A stretch of 64,000 nt of DNA from assembly GCA_033060915.1 (NCBI GenBank), contig CM065387.1, positions 38,072,501 to 38,136,500 of the forward strand. The letters are read 5' to 3'. Position numbers and translations under genes: made by a program. Position 1 is the stretch's first letter. Every line of letters begins with the position of its first letter. Below are positions 21,342 through 33,519 of this stretch, one piece after another. The notes below the pieces were generated by a model. That model did no database searches. It saw only the letters and a program-made list of their open reading frames with translations, and was not told the DNA's origin. Origin of the DNA: Euryodendron excelsum. Its lineage: Eukaryota > Streptophyta > Magnoliopsida > Ericales > Pentaphylacaceae.

Positions 21342-21705
21342 ATGATTAGAGTCATGCATTGGACTAAACTTGAGCTCAATTGTTGATTCACCATTTTATT
21401 GTGATGCATTATAAGTTTTTGTCATAAAAGTGTTATAAGAGAGAGATTATAGCATTATGCACTATCATGCTATATGACATCTTATGTTCATATTTTGTGC
21501 ATGCATATCCTTAAAAAGTAGAGATTTTACCTTATGAGCTTTAGAGCTAATTTTTTGCTTTTCGAAATGAATTTACATTTACTCAAGAATATTTTATTCA
21601 TCTTTTATTTTTTGAATAACTTCATTATACTTTTTTTTTGATTCATATGTTAAGGTAATGATTAAGGTTATTGACACTCATACTATCTTAAATTTTAAAC
21701 TTGGT
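21342..21705 (+). other. Remainder of the Athila-type 3' UTR after the Z insertion
   Basis: After the ATGAT repeat, the phrases ACCTTATGAGCTTTAGAG, TTTACATTTACTCAAGAAT and TTGAATAACTTC match, with divergence, the X-element 3' UTR at 1740-1830. No 3' LTR follows. Confidence 0.55.
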
Positions 21706-23800
21706 ATACTTCAGATATACTGATTGGCTATTCTATTATTCTTTGAACTATAACTTCTTAGTATCTTTCTCTTGGATCTTATGTATATCATTATTATTAT
21801 ATTATTAGTAGAGTATATACAGCCTCTATAAGATAACACAGTATCTCTTAGATTGCACCAGATAAGCAAAACATGAACTAAAATTGTTTTCTTCTGACTA
21901 ATCAAGACATGTAGCACATTTTGAACTGAATGCACACCATATAGTATGCTCTAAGATCTCAACAGCACGAAAACAGTGCACACAAATCGAATAAACAACA
22001 TGGCCTACTCTAGGCTCCAAATAATAACAGATAAAGGAACTTGAGCCTAGTATATACATAACACACCTGAGGCTCAACAACTATGTAATAGTAAACAGTG
22101 GTTATGCAATACCTATAGTAGAGTCTTAGGATTAATCTTAAGGTTCAAGCTCGTGTCATTCCGTAATAAGAGTCTTAACAAATTGTGTAACTCTATATCA
22201 CAAGATCCTAAATCTAAGAATATAGATTATAACATCCATATTAGGATCAACTCATCCCTAGATGACACTAAAACAACTCCTTTTCATGCCTGGCTCACTA
22301 TATATATCGTTATCAATCGAATGAAAAGTAATTTTTGTTGGACCATTAGGCATACACAATGTGTCTTTCAATCATCGTTAGTCTTTTAAAACAATGAGTC
22401 GATGAAAAAATTGAGACACCACTATTTTGATGTTACATTATGCCACAAATCGATCGTCGAAGTTCACAACTATTGTGTGCATAATCTATTGCATTAAGTT
22501 AATCCCCATGGATGCACACATGAAATTCTCTAATGAGAATATGTCGTCCTAATGTCCATAAGGAAAAGTTTCTTATTCGAATGCATGATATGACCAACAT
22601 AAAGTCAGTTTAAGGCAAATCTCACTCCTAATAAGGAGTTCTCCTCATAGTTCACATTCAACTAAAAGGATGCAATAATATTCACCATTAGACAAGACTT
22701 GTATCATTAATTAAATAATCCATCGTATGCATAACTTTCAGAACCAAGTGTTTTAATTAGTCTTGCACTCTCATGGAGAGTCAACTAGCTCCTAAACAAG
22801 GTTAATCCTTGCAAAGTCTATCTCACAATACATAATATCATTCCACTCCCACTAGCAAAGCGATGACATAGTTCTTAACACAAGCTTAAGTTCAAAATCA
22901 TCTTGCGGAGCAACTACGTGAAACTTTCCTCTTACTCAAACAAATGATGATGAGGAGCAGTTTCATCTATGCTACCACGCCATCGATAGTCATCAAAATC
23001 CTCGATTAAAAGAACAAATCCACTAATAGGCAAGTCACTACCACTATTCCTGGGAGGTTGAAGAATTTCTTCTTTACTCTAAACTAAGCTACAAAAAGTG
23101 ATTTACATAGGCTCCTTATTTTTATAGAGCTTAAAGTACTCTATTATCTCACCAATGCTAGGGATATCCTCCTTTTAGGAAATTAGTATGCACGACTCAA
23201 ATCAGTCTCGCCTTCATTATGTTGCTCACCATAACCAAGTATGTGCCTATCTAAGGTCAACTTTTCAACTCAATGAGAAATATGAGTTACAATAACTAGG
23301 ACCATGCATTGCCTAGAAAAAACTCATCGCTGGTCCACAACTCAAATAGATGGAAGGGACTAACATGGAGAGCACATGGTTAAATATGTAGGCAACAATC
23401 TAAAATACACCCCTTACACTGAAAGGATGAAGGTCACTTTATGCCATTATCAACTCAACCATAACCAATAATGATTGTTCTATTCCTTTTGCTGCAACAT
23501 TTTACTGCAAAGTATAAGGAACTATCAAAAATCCAAACATTTACTTTTTCACTTTATTGAGCTCTTGAAATGCTCAAATAGATATTTGTATCATTGGTTA
23601 ATCATTTTGAGCTTTAATACACATTTCTAATTGATTCTCAACCCTATCAATGCTAAAGCAACCTAATGTTTTTGACATTTTGGGAGATTTTATAGACATG
23701 CCAAAGTTTCAAATTTGACAAACCGATATGCGTAAAAAAAGATCTATATATATGATGAAATACAAAGCTCAACATGCTCTCACACTCATAGAGTCATATA
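21706..23800. repeat. Unclassified dispersed sequence, partly duplicated at the right end
   Basis: About 2.1 kb, AT-rich, with no convincing ORF on either strand. 21936-22860 is repeated at 63077-64000. On the minus strand TGTTGAGCCTCAGG begins at 22080 and could be an LTR start, but no matching end, primer site or polypurine tract was found. I cannot name it. Confidence 0.4.
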
Positions 23801-24367
23801 TATTGGCAGGTATTTAGAGATGGGCTAAGGCTCTTGTTTAGGCCCAGCAACGGGACCAGCAGTAGTAGCAGGTTCCCATAGAGGGACAACAAGTTCCCGT
23901 AGAGGGACAGTAGCCACAGGTCGAGGCCCAGCCACATCAGGCTCAGGCTAGTCCAGCCTTATAGACATTCACTTAGCTATTAGATTAATATATTGCGCAT
24001 ATTGAGAGGCAAACCACGGCCATTCAACTGATGCAGCAGACTGTTGCGGGTCTTTAGACATCCCATACCAAGCTCAATCAAAGGTGTGCAACCCTAGAGG
24101 CAGTATGCAACACAAATCACTTCTTTACGGACAACTTTGGGCACTCATATTGTGGAGCTTTTGGTCTCTTAAACCAGATTTCAAGATGAGATTCGACAGG
24201 ACTAGACATGTCAGAGCCAGATGTTAACTAACATCATAGCCAAACTTTGGGGGGATAAGGAGCCAGATTTTCTTGACTTCGCTGTTGGTACTTCAGATCC
24301 TACATCTCTAGAAGGGCATGATTTTCAGGATGACAATGATTTAGGACTTTGGCAGGCTAGGGTTTAG
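23801..24367 (+). pseudogene. Second Athila-type accessory-ORF remnant, C-terminal coiled coil
   Basis: Pieces read QQ- and EGQQVPVEGQ-rich, then IAHIERQTTAIQLMQQTVAGL, then after a frame change DEIRQD, LTNIIAKLWG and an acidic tail LEGHDFQDDNDLG before TAG. This follows the same plan as 700-1200 (Gln-rich, coiled coil, acidic end) and is likewise followed by a long AT-rich 3' UTR. It is a diverged family member, with stops and at least one frameshift. Confidence 0.45.
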
Positions 24368-25803
24368 ATAGCATTTATGTATTGCATTTCATGTACATCC
24401 CATGCATACATTTCATTCATCGATGTATCCAAAACTCTACATCATTTTTTATATAGCCCATTTCAGTTTCATATGATTACATGCCTGTTTTGAGTTTATA
24501 TGATGTATTTCTTTCAGTATATGTTGACCACTTGTATACATAGGTTATTTTTCAAATATGAGTAAGTGGATGATTCATTTTTATCTATTGCATGATGGTA
24601 AGAGACTGACAGTATTGTATGGCTTCTCTCACTATGTACTTTTCATTGTTAGCATCCATTAGTGATCTATCAATTGACCCTTTTTATTCATAGTGGATAT
24701 GTTGATTCTTCGCATGAGAGACCTAGTATATCTTATGAGATTCAATTCGAGATTCATGAATGATTAGGGATTAGTATGGGGCACGATCACAATATGATAA
24801 GCGTTGTTCTATTTTTATTTCAATATGAACACCATATGGTTTTGACTTCATTATGATGAGATGATTGCATTTACAAGCACGGATCATATTAAGTAGTTTT
24901 ACATTGTTGACCTTTGCATCTATGACCTAATTGAGTGGAGATCATTACTCGGTGAGAGTAGAGCCTATTGTTTCATCTCGAATGAATTCTTATTAACTTC
25001 TCTCATTCACAAATGACTTTATTATACTTGTGTTTGGCTTGTTGGTTTGATATTGATTTGCATTGATTGACACTTGCATTCTATCAAGATCTATATACAC
25101 AATACTTGCTTTGGAAATGATTTTTAGGCCCTATTTGTTTGCTTTGAGCCACCGAGTTTTATTGATATTTTCTTCTCTTTGTCTCCACATCTTTACACCC
25201 TTTGCAATGCATTTCTAAGTCTCATGGAAAAAGAGATGAGAAAAGAAAAAAACGAGAGAACAAAAGAGAAAAAGAAAAAGAAAAAAAAATTATTAGTGGC
25301 AAGTGAAAAGTGTTCCCATTCTTTTGAAAAGAAAAAAAAAACAGAGAGAATAAGATAGTATAATACATGTGTCAAAAATGAAAGCATACAAGAAAGTGAA
25401 AAAGAAACAAGAATGATTGATAGATGAAGGGAGTTGGAACCTCAAAGGGAGGTGAAGTTGATATTGTAAAAGTTGAAAGTTGGACAAGAATAATGTCTTT
25501 TAATGAGCATTGCATGCCTTGATCACACATGTTTTGCATCTTTACACCCTTCTTTTCCTTCTTACCATACCTTGATATATCTTTGCTTTCCCTTACATAG
25601 TCCTTTATGATCCAAAGCATGATCTTCAATTGAGGCCTTGATGGAATGTAAGATATTGTTTGCACATCATGCTTAATTGATATCTATGCCATAAGTATTC
25701 TTCCATGAAGTCATGTTAAGTTAATACACTCACATTATATCATCTTTCTTAGTTTGGTTTGTTCTTTTGTATGACTTGAACACTTACTCTTTTATAAGCA
25801 GTC
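24368..25803 (+). other. Athila-type 3' UTR of the second remnant
   Basis: AT-rich non-coding sequence with a purine tract at 25220-25350 (GAAAAAGAAAAAG runs) like 2090-2265. It is cut at 25804 by a Z LTR. Confidence 0.5.
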
Positions 25804-27255
25804 TGTTGTGCCCCGATTTTTCATATTCGAGAAAAATAAACATAAGGAGAAAAAATACAGTACTATCTCGTTAAAACTCATCCTCCCAGAAGGATAAGTG
25901 CGACTAGGTTTGAATTGAAAATTGATTCGAATAAGAGCTTTTGGAAAAATGTTTGATGTCGCCACCTAACTTGATTAAGGTGAGTTAGGTCACTTAAAAA
26001 CTAAGCATAATCCGAAGATTACACTTAGGGTTTTTGAAAAGATTTTAAAAACTTCCTCAAGAGAGGGTTTTTAGAAAATAGGTTGTTTGACAACCTTTAA
26101 AAAAATGTAAGCCCTTTTTGATAACAACTCTATTTTAGTCTTTGAAAACAACGATCTAGGTTCAGAAGTTGGTTATGCGTAGAGAAGACGCACTAAGCCA
26201 TCACCCTACCCTACCCTTGCAGTACCGACATATCTATGCACCCTAAGTTCGCTCATTCAAAATCTTTAATCAATAAATGTCTAACACTATTCACTTTAGA
26301 AAAGAACTATGAAAAGAAGTTTGATATGATATATGACATGCAAGTGCAAGAAAATGATTTGATTTTGGAAATAGATTTAAAGATTGAAAAGGGTTGTGAA
26401 AATTGAAAACTTGAAAAAAGTTGTGACCGCACCCATAAGGGTTGCCTACGTATTCCTTTATTAGGAATCAGGTCAGTCGTAGTTCAAACAAGAGTCCAAT
26501 TGAAAATTGACACTTTGAGATTTTTGAAGAGTTTAACTTGAAAATGCTTGATTTGAAAAGAGTTTTATTTGAACTTTGAATAGAAAATTTAAAATTGAAC
26601 TTAGACTTAGGATTAGACTTGAAAAAGGAGTTTGAATCTTTGAAAGAAAATTTTGATTTGGAAAAGAATGAGTTGAGTTTTGAAAACTTTTTGACTTAGA
26701 TTGAAATTGGAAAACCATCTTAGTTTAGAAAGGAGTTAGAGCTTCCTAACTTAGGATTTGGATTGAACTAGGGTTTAGGTATCCTAAGATTTAGGTAACT
26801 TAGGGTTAAAGTATGGACTTGAATTAAAAAGGTTTGATTTAGATTTGAAAGGTTTGATCAAGGAAAGTTTGAGTTTAGAAAACTTAGAGTTAGGAGAGAT
26901 GGAACTTAGAAAAGACTGGAAACGATTTAATTGGATTTAGAAACACTTGACTTAGGAAAGATCTTGAAAGATTTGACTATTTGATTTGATAGAATTTAGA
27001 AATTTAAGGTTTAGAAAAGATTGGATTTTAGAAACCTTTGAATTTAGAAAAGTTTCAAAATAAGAAAGCTTCATTTTAGGAAAGTGCCAAATTAGGAAAG
27101 TTTTATTTTTACGAAAGATTTGAATTTGGAAGGTTTGAATATGAAAAGAGTTAAACTTTGGAAAGATTTAGAATTTAGAAAGTTTTAGAATTTGGAAAGA
27201 TTAAAATTTAGAAAGGTTTGAAATTAGGAAATGTTTGAATTAGAAAACGTTCGAA
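25804..27255 (+). mobile_element. Truncated family Z LTR, 5' 1.45 kb only
   Basis: Starts TGTTGTGCCCCGATTTTTC, then the shared blocks AGAAGGATAAGTGCGACTAG, CGCCACCTAACTTGATTAAG and GTTGCCTACGTATTCC and the purine-rich tract. It breaks off at about 27255, where minus-strand Y LTR sequence begins. The promoter and tandem-repeat 3' part is missing. Confidence 0.65.
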
Positions 27256-28368
27256 TTCATTGGCTTCACTGTGAGCCTTTGCTTCGGAGGATTTGGATCA
27301 TTAAAACAATGCAATCAATCATAATCAACTTAGAATTGTAAACAATGCAATTCTTATGTTCATACCATTGATCTAAGCAACACCCATACCAAATTCATGA
27401 TTCATGCATGGACACTCAATGACTTAATCAAGAACATAAGATTGCTATGGGATCCAAGAAATGACTACCATAGATTCAATTCAATGGTAATCAACCCTAG
27501 AATTATAGTCAATTTAAAGCTGTAGATTCATAACATTGATTTGTGCAACTCTATACCAAACTATGGCTTGTGGATAGAGATTAATAAACTTAGTCAAGAA
27601 TTAGAGATTTGAAAGATAAAACAATGATAAACCCATTACCTCCATTAAAAACCTTCAAACCCATGAATGATCTTCATAATTGGACCTAAGTAAAAAGTTA
27701 GCTACTTGATTCCATACGAAATTGACTTGAATTCATAAGAAATTGCATTAAACTCATGAAAATAATGCTTGATTACAAAGAAATTGCAAAAATATTAGTA
27801 AATCTAAAGTTTTTCTCTCCAAAATTATTCCTAAAAACCTTAAAAACTCTAAAAATAAGAAGAGATTCCCAAATTTTTGGCCAAAACTGCCTAAAATAGG
27901 TTGAAAAAAAAAAGTAGAGATCTGTGAAGCATTTGAACACCTATCGAACCTGAATCAAATGCCAAAAACCCGCCTTTGAAGTTTGTCGAATGTTCGAGCA
28001 GTTCATTCAAACAAGCATTCAAACAGTCACATGGAACGGTCTAACGGCCATTTGAATGGCCATTCAAGCAGTGTATTTGTGAAAATCTCAAAAAGTTACA
28101 TGAAAGCATGTTATGGATGCTATTAGCACTTCTGGTTTGAGAGATATGGCTTTCAAAGTTTTAACTTTGCATGCTTCAACAACTTGTACTACAGTTTTAG
28201 TAACTTGTACTCTAACAGCAGGCTCTTGAAAACTCATTTTCCCTTCATCCAAAATACACCCAAAATTATTCGATTTAAGCTTAAAACCTATGCAAGACAA
28301 AATAAACTTAGTTAATACTAAAAAAGTACAAATTGAGGTGTTGTAATTGCACTTTTGGAGTACAGTCA
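27256..28368 (-). mobile_element. Diverged Y-family LTR, minus orientation, truncated
   Basis: Its right end TGCACTTTTGGAGTACAGTCA is the complement of the Y LTR start. 28150-28230 is the complement of the GAAGCTGTGGTA-type segment, and 27950-28080 carries TTCGAA / CATTTGAATGGCC palindromic motifs in the expected place. The left end abuts the Z fragment, so the LTR 3' end is lost. Confidence 0.55.
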
Positions 28369-29414
28369 CTTGGAGTTGCGATCCTTTCCCTCTATTTTTT
28401 TTTTATTTTCAGAGTGGGAATGCACACTCAAAATCATCAAGGTGGGAACCTATGTCCAGAGGTTGCACGGAATACATTCTTTATACCTAATTTATTACTT
28501 CTATTATAATTAAAAATCTTCAAACATGTCAACGAATTTCCAATAAAGTAGAAGTGCTGCAAACATTTTTATAATGGGAATTGGTTTTAACAAAGTATTA
28601 GATTGGAAATAATTTTCATAGTGTTATTTTGGCCTAAAACTTTAACATAAGCACACATGACTACATGAGTACTAACAATTAAACTTGAGATATTTTTGGT
28701 GCACGGGCTCGGGCTCAGGCTTCGGGCTGTGCTACCATACGTACCACCCATCCGCGTCCACAAGGGGACTGGGCTGGTGCCTAGTCTAGCTCGAACCAGA
28801 TTTTGGTCCCATTGGGATCAGGTTAGTTATGGACCGCCTGTGATCTTTGAGCCGGATTTACATCACTATATATAAAACAAGTTCCAAAGTGGACTCCATC
28901 CTAGCTACTGCATAAAGCAGCTTTATCCAAGACACAAGCCCGGCTCACACTACGTCTTTTAACTTCAGTAATCACAACCTGATGCAAACATTGCCAAAAG
29001 CTCAAAAATGAGAGAGCTAAAATGAGTTTCAGAAATAACATATCGGTACATCAGAATTGATGCCAAATTCATGATGGAAGAAAAATCTGATCAAAAGCTT
29101 CATTGAATTCAAACGAATATATGAGACCGATTGCTAGTTTCAGTAAAATATGGAGACAAATATAACAGATATATATCTGAAATGAGTTCCAGAAATCACA
29201 TCTCTGTACATCAGAATTGGTGCCACGTGATATCCGGTAGAACTCAGAACTCAATCTGTTAGAATAGAGAGAGAAAGAATTGGATAGAATAATCTCTATA
29301 TCAAATTGTAGTATAATGACGTAAAAAATATAGTAGATATAGTAAAAAGAGGAATGTTGAACAAGAAAGACTAAACTAGGAAACTAAGTCAAATCTCTAT
29401 AGAATCTAAATACA
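28369..29414. other. Unassigned intergenic sequence
   Basis: No ORF of note. 28690-28860 is locally GC-richer with GGGCTCGGGCTCAGGC and may be an old transposon end. Two similar 40 bp segments (29023-29063 and 29183-29225, both with GTACATCAGAATTG) lie 160 bp apart. Confidence 0.4.
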
Positions 29415-31874
29415 ATATATGTAAAGACCCATATTTTTATTTCATGTTATTCTAAATTTTTTTTTTTTTGCATCATAATAATTTAATTTGATTGTTAGAT
29501 GGAGTTAGATGAATTTTAATAATTCCTATTATAATTCTAAAGATTTTAACCGTACGATCTTCACCAGTGATAACCGTTTGACGAGACGAATTGATTTGAG
29601 GTGGTTGAGACCATGAATGGACTGTGGTAGTGGCTTGTGTGTGGTAGTCTATATGCGGGTTGTGTGGTCTAGAGTACCTTAATGTGGCAAGTATTTTATA
29701 ACCTAAATGATTGGTTAATTCCCTAAGATGTAAGTGAGCTTGGGTGTATAGGATTATCAAGCAAGGCAGATATTAGAGTTGCTTACGTGATATTCGTATC
29801 TCAATATTAGATTTTAGGGTTTTCCATATATTCATTCTATCGAAATATAGAGAAAAGGGAGATTGCCCTAGCCGCATAGAGAGAGAGAAAAGAGAAGCTT
29901 TGGGTTTTCCTCAAATCATTGAGCAGCAACTTTCGTAGGTATAGACTGAACTTTATAATGATATTCACGGATAAATGGTAGGGAGATCATGATGTTATGT
30001 GTATTATATTGTTAGCTATTGGAAGTCTTGAATATATTTATTGGTGTTGGGAGTTCTATGGAATACTTACGTAGGAGTTTTCAATATATGATTACTGTTA
30101 CGGGTTGGCATAGATATATTCGAGAATACTCTATTACCGTGCATAAGGCTAGGCTTGACTGTGATTTTTGTTATTGTAAGGTTTGGATCGCAGCCATAGT
30201 GGACTTGTTAGAATTGTGAAATTGTATAAAAGCTAATCTGTTGAATGGGATATTTTGAGTTTGGGAATCTTATGGGTAAAACCTGTGCGTGTGTGCGTGT
30301 GCTGGGAGGGTAACCATGGTTGCCGTGCGTGGTGGAATTGGTTTGAAAAATTTTTGGTGCAAACAAAACTAAAAATAAAATAAATAAGAAGAAAACGTGA
30401 ACTTGTAGAATGTATTATGTGTTTGTGAGGATGCAGATGATGTATAGGAAATAATTCAGCGTTGTCAAGTTTATATCATATTGGTGCATCCTGGTGATTT
30501 TGGTCAATTAGAGTAGATTTTGAAATTGTGGAAATAGTCATATCCTAAGCTTTTCAGTCCGTAGGTTTCCTTTTTGGTATTAATTTTTGCAGATTCTAAT
30601 TGTAGCATAGACCTTTAATTATAGGCGTTTATGTTCCTGTTACTCAGGTTAGGAGCAAATTATCTCTAATTGTTCTCTTTTGAAACTTGCATTTCTATTG
30701 AGGCTAGGTGAGTGGTGTTGTCTTGCTAGTATAAAATTACAAATTCCCATGCAGAATTAACTTCAAAAACATGTTTTTAAAAATCATGAGGTATATGTTA
30801 TTTGAAGAATAAAGCTTAGTTTGAATTATGAGAAATGTTAAATCTTTTTCTTCTATATTGCATTGAGAATTATTCTTCAATTATTTTGACAAAATGCATG
30901 AGCATGGTTTGAGAATTATATTATGGTGAAAACTCTTGTTTATGGATATTGGGACCAGGTGAATCCCAGGGAACAGGCCCTTTAAGTGGGGGGACTCTAG
31001 TAGCTAGGGAACAGGCCCGTGAAAATCGTGGTGACCCTAGTTCTCAACGGTTGTAGGAACAGGCCCGTGAAATTCGTGGTGACCTCAACCGGATCGGCTT
31101 AGAGAATAAACCTAGAAGCCAGGCTAGGTGACTCTAAGTACGATGTTGGATCCAACGGGTATATTACCCATGAGATATTATTTGGCACATGTTACATTAT
31201 TCTTTAACTGGTTTTCCTATACGATTATCCATTGATTTATTTGTTATCACCATTGTGATAATGTGATTTTATTATGAGACAAGAAATTATTCATTAAGAT
31301 ATTCTTTTGCATCAAGTTATGCAAATTTAAAAGAACATTCTTATAAGTGGATTGATTGGCATTGGGATCATTTTCATGAAATTTATTTTGATCATAAACT
31401 GCTACTTCCAAATTATTGTTATTATTTTGAGGCAATCCATTCACGAGCTGGGCTGTGAGCTCACACTCTTTATAACATTTCAGGTGAGCGCGGACGTCAA
31501 TAGAGTTGGACTCTGGATGTCGGGACCCCTTTTGTCGTTGACGTCCTTAGGACTTGTGTCTATTTTTGTTCCGCTGTCTTTAGAGTTAGATTATGAATTT
31601 GAGAATTTATTTGGTTAATTTATTATTCATTTATTGGATGATTTGTTTTGAGATCATGTAGTCTCTAACTTGATAGTTATTTTGTTGGAGTTGTTAATCC
31701 CGAATATGATTGATTTATTGGTGGTTTATTCATACTATTTTTGGAATATTAACTTAGACATCTATATTTTCAATAGAATATTTGTATCTATTAGGTGATC
31801 AGGCTTTCGTGTTCCATGTGTCAAGACTCGTGGTTCACGGCCAGTCTCATCCCTAAGTGGGGTGTGAAAATATA
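29415..31874 (+). mobile_element. Solo LTR, chromovirus-like Ty3/gypsy (2450 bp) with target duplication
   Basis: The LTR is 29420-31869, starts TGTAAAGACCC and ends GGGGTGTGAAA, flanked by ATATA at 29415-29419 and 31870-31874. The phrase TTCACGGCCAGTC near the end and the GGGGTGTGA terminus are usual for plant chromovirus LTRs (family recollection). 30965-31090 holds three imperfect units with GGAACAGGCCCGTGAAA and GTGGTGACC. No internal coding region exists, so recombination between two LTRs is the simple explanation. Confidence 0.7.
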
Positions 31875-32720
31875 TACTGCCAACACAATCTGTGAGAGTT
31901 CGAAGGAAGAAAGTACTCCATTGCTATCAATCATCAATGGCGTGGAAGAAATCGAAAGGCTATATGATGGCTTCACCTGAGATTTGACAATTAGAATAAA
32001 AAATGCACTCAATGGTTTTGCTGCGAATTTGATCTTTTATTTCACTTGGATAAGCCAAGTAAGAAAGGCTACTGCATAATAATTGCAGTCGAATTATTAT
32101 TATTTTTTTCCGAAATATAAGCGCAAAAAAACTTATGATTCAAATTTGTAATGTCTCTTCATAATCATTTTAGATTTTGCAGCTTTAATTTTGTAAGAAA
32201 GACGTTGTTATTCATAATGGTTAAGCTTCTGAAATTCTGAAAGTTCTGTTTATTCGAACATTTGCTTTGAACACGAGGAACCACTAGCAAAATAAAAAAA
32301 AAAAAAACCAAAACAGAAAGAAAATAAAGTAAGGACACAGAGAAGTTAGGAAAACCTTTAATTCCAAATGCTATGGCTGAGCAAACTAGGTGAGCTGGTT
32401 TAGGATGAAGACAAATGATATAATTTCAGTGATTTATCCCATGATTGATATCCAAGGGAACCCACCAGCCAAAAAAAATTAAACATAAAGGAAAAAACTT
32501 GAAGCTGAGAAAATAGACAAACCACGAATTCCAAATTTCGTTGCAGAATAAACTAGGCAAGCTAGTTTAGTATGAAGTAAAACTAGAAAACATTAACAGC
32601 TTCAACGCAGACATATTTGAAACTAATATATCTGTTTTGTACATGTAATAGATATAAATTAGATAATAAGATTGTTGGATCAGAAAGTACCTGATTGTTG
32701 CTTCTTAAGATTCATTCATG
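31875..32720. other. Unassigned AT-rich sequence
   Basis: Contains scattered A runs (32295, 32467) and no supported gene. It may include the 3' flank of the resistance-gene remnant on the minus strand to its right. Confidence 0.4.
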
Positions 32721-32730
32721 GGATGGCTTT

Positions 32731-32967
32731 TTATTCACCAAATAATGATGGAAGGGATGTGTTGGACTTTGTAAAAATTCTCTCCTTCTTTGCCATCCGT
32801 TTCTTGAAGAATTTAGCAGGCATCGAAGAGATCCTGAATTCCTGTAGGTTGGTCACAAACCCCAATTCATCTAGAACCATCTTTAATTTATGGCAATCAT
32901 ATGTGAATAATGTAGAAAGACTAAGCATAGATCGTTCATTCGCTCTCCCGTTTTCTAAGATGTGCAT
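32731..32967 (-). pseudogene. Probable C-terminal remnant of an NBS-LRR resistance protein
   Basis: The minus frame reads CHKLKMVLDELGFVTNLQEF then RISSMPAKFFKKRM and a short basic tail before the stop. The pattern of a last leucine-rich repeat (C..LK..P..L..LTNLQEL) followed by a .MP.EF..R segment is usual at the C-terminus of RPM1-like CC-NBS-LRR proteins. Upstream residues are not LRR-like and no NB-ARC motif is visible nearby, so at most a fragment survives. The call rests on pattern memory. Confidence 0.35.
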
Positions 32968-33047
32968 GCCACCAAGAAATAGAGATTTGATCTGATTCTT
33001 CAGTTATTGGGTCAAGCTAGAAGGAGGAAGGCTTTGTCATCCATTGC

Positions 33048-33395
33048 CTAGACATGCTCGCCGGAGATGTCTTTCAATCTACCTTGACCTCCACCTCCGA
33101 TAACGGTAAAAGTCTGGATAAGAGTTTGATTGAAAGTTTCTGTGTCTTCCTCCTCTCTATTTTCATCGATCCATTTCAGTGATGTTCCATCATTCATCCC
33201 GGTTCGACTCTCTTCTCCTACAACCACCCATCTCATCTCTGTTTCTATTTCTTTGGTCTCAACCGGAGTTGTCTCATTCTCATACACATTATCGGTAATG
33301 AGAGGAAGCACAAGATTTGTGTCGTTGTAAGAAGAGCTCCGGCCATCCCTCAGCCCTTCCCTGTCTTCTGTCTTCTTAAATCCATTCATAACCAG
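33048..33395 (-). other. Unassigned open frame of 113 codons
   Basis: Hydrophilic, acidic minus-strand frame (NGFKKTEDREGLRDGRSSS, EIETEMRWVVVGEESRTG, WIDENREEEDTETFNQT) with normal-looking composition, unlike the AT-rich noise around it. It lies just upstream of the LRR remnant on the same strand and ends in a stop at 33048. It may be an exon of a decayed gene; no family is recognised. The plus strand is also partly open here. Confidence 0.25.
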
Positions 33396-33519
33396 ATCTG
33401 ATATAGCTCTGTTGTTACTCTCATTCCATCACTACATCATTTGTGCCCCACCGGGCACTTCCATCATGTATCCTATCCCCTGTAAGAGTTAGATATGAAA
33501 GAAGAAACAGATCTACTAA

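Noticed and set aside
21898..22389. Short frames on both strands in the unclassified repeat
   Set aside because: No motif, and codon composition follows the local AT content. The duplicate at 63077-64000 breaks them.
29420..31869. Several short frames (30019-30219, 31352-31618, 31795-31980)
   Set aside because: They fall within or across the end of a solo LTR with a proven target duplication.
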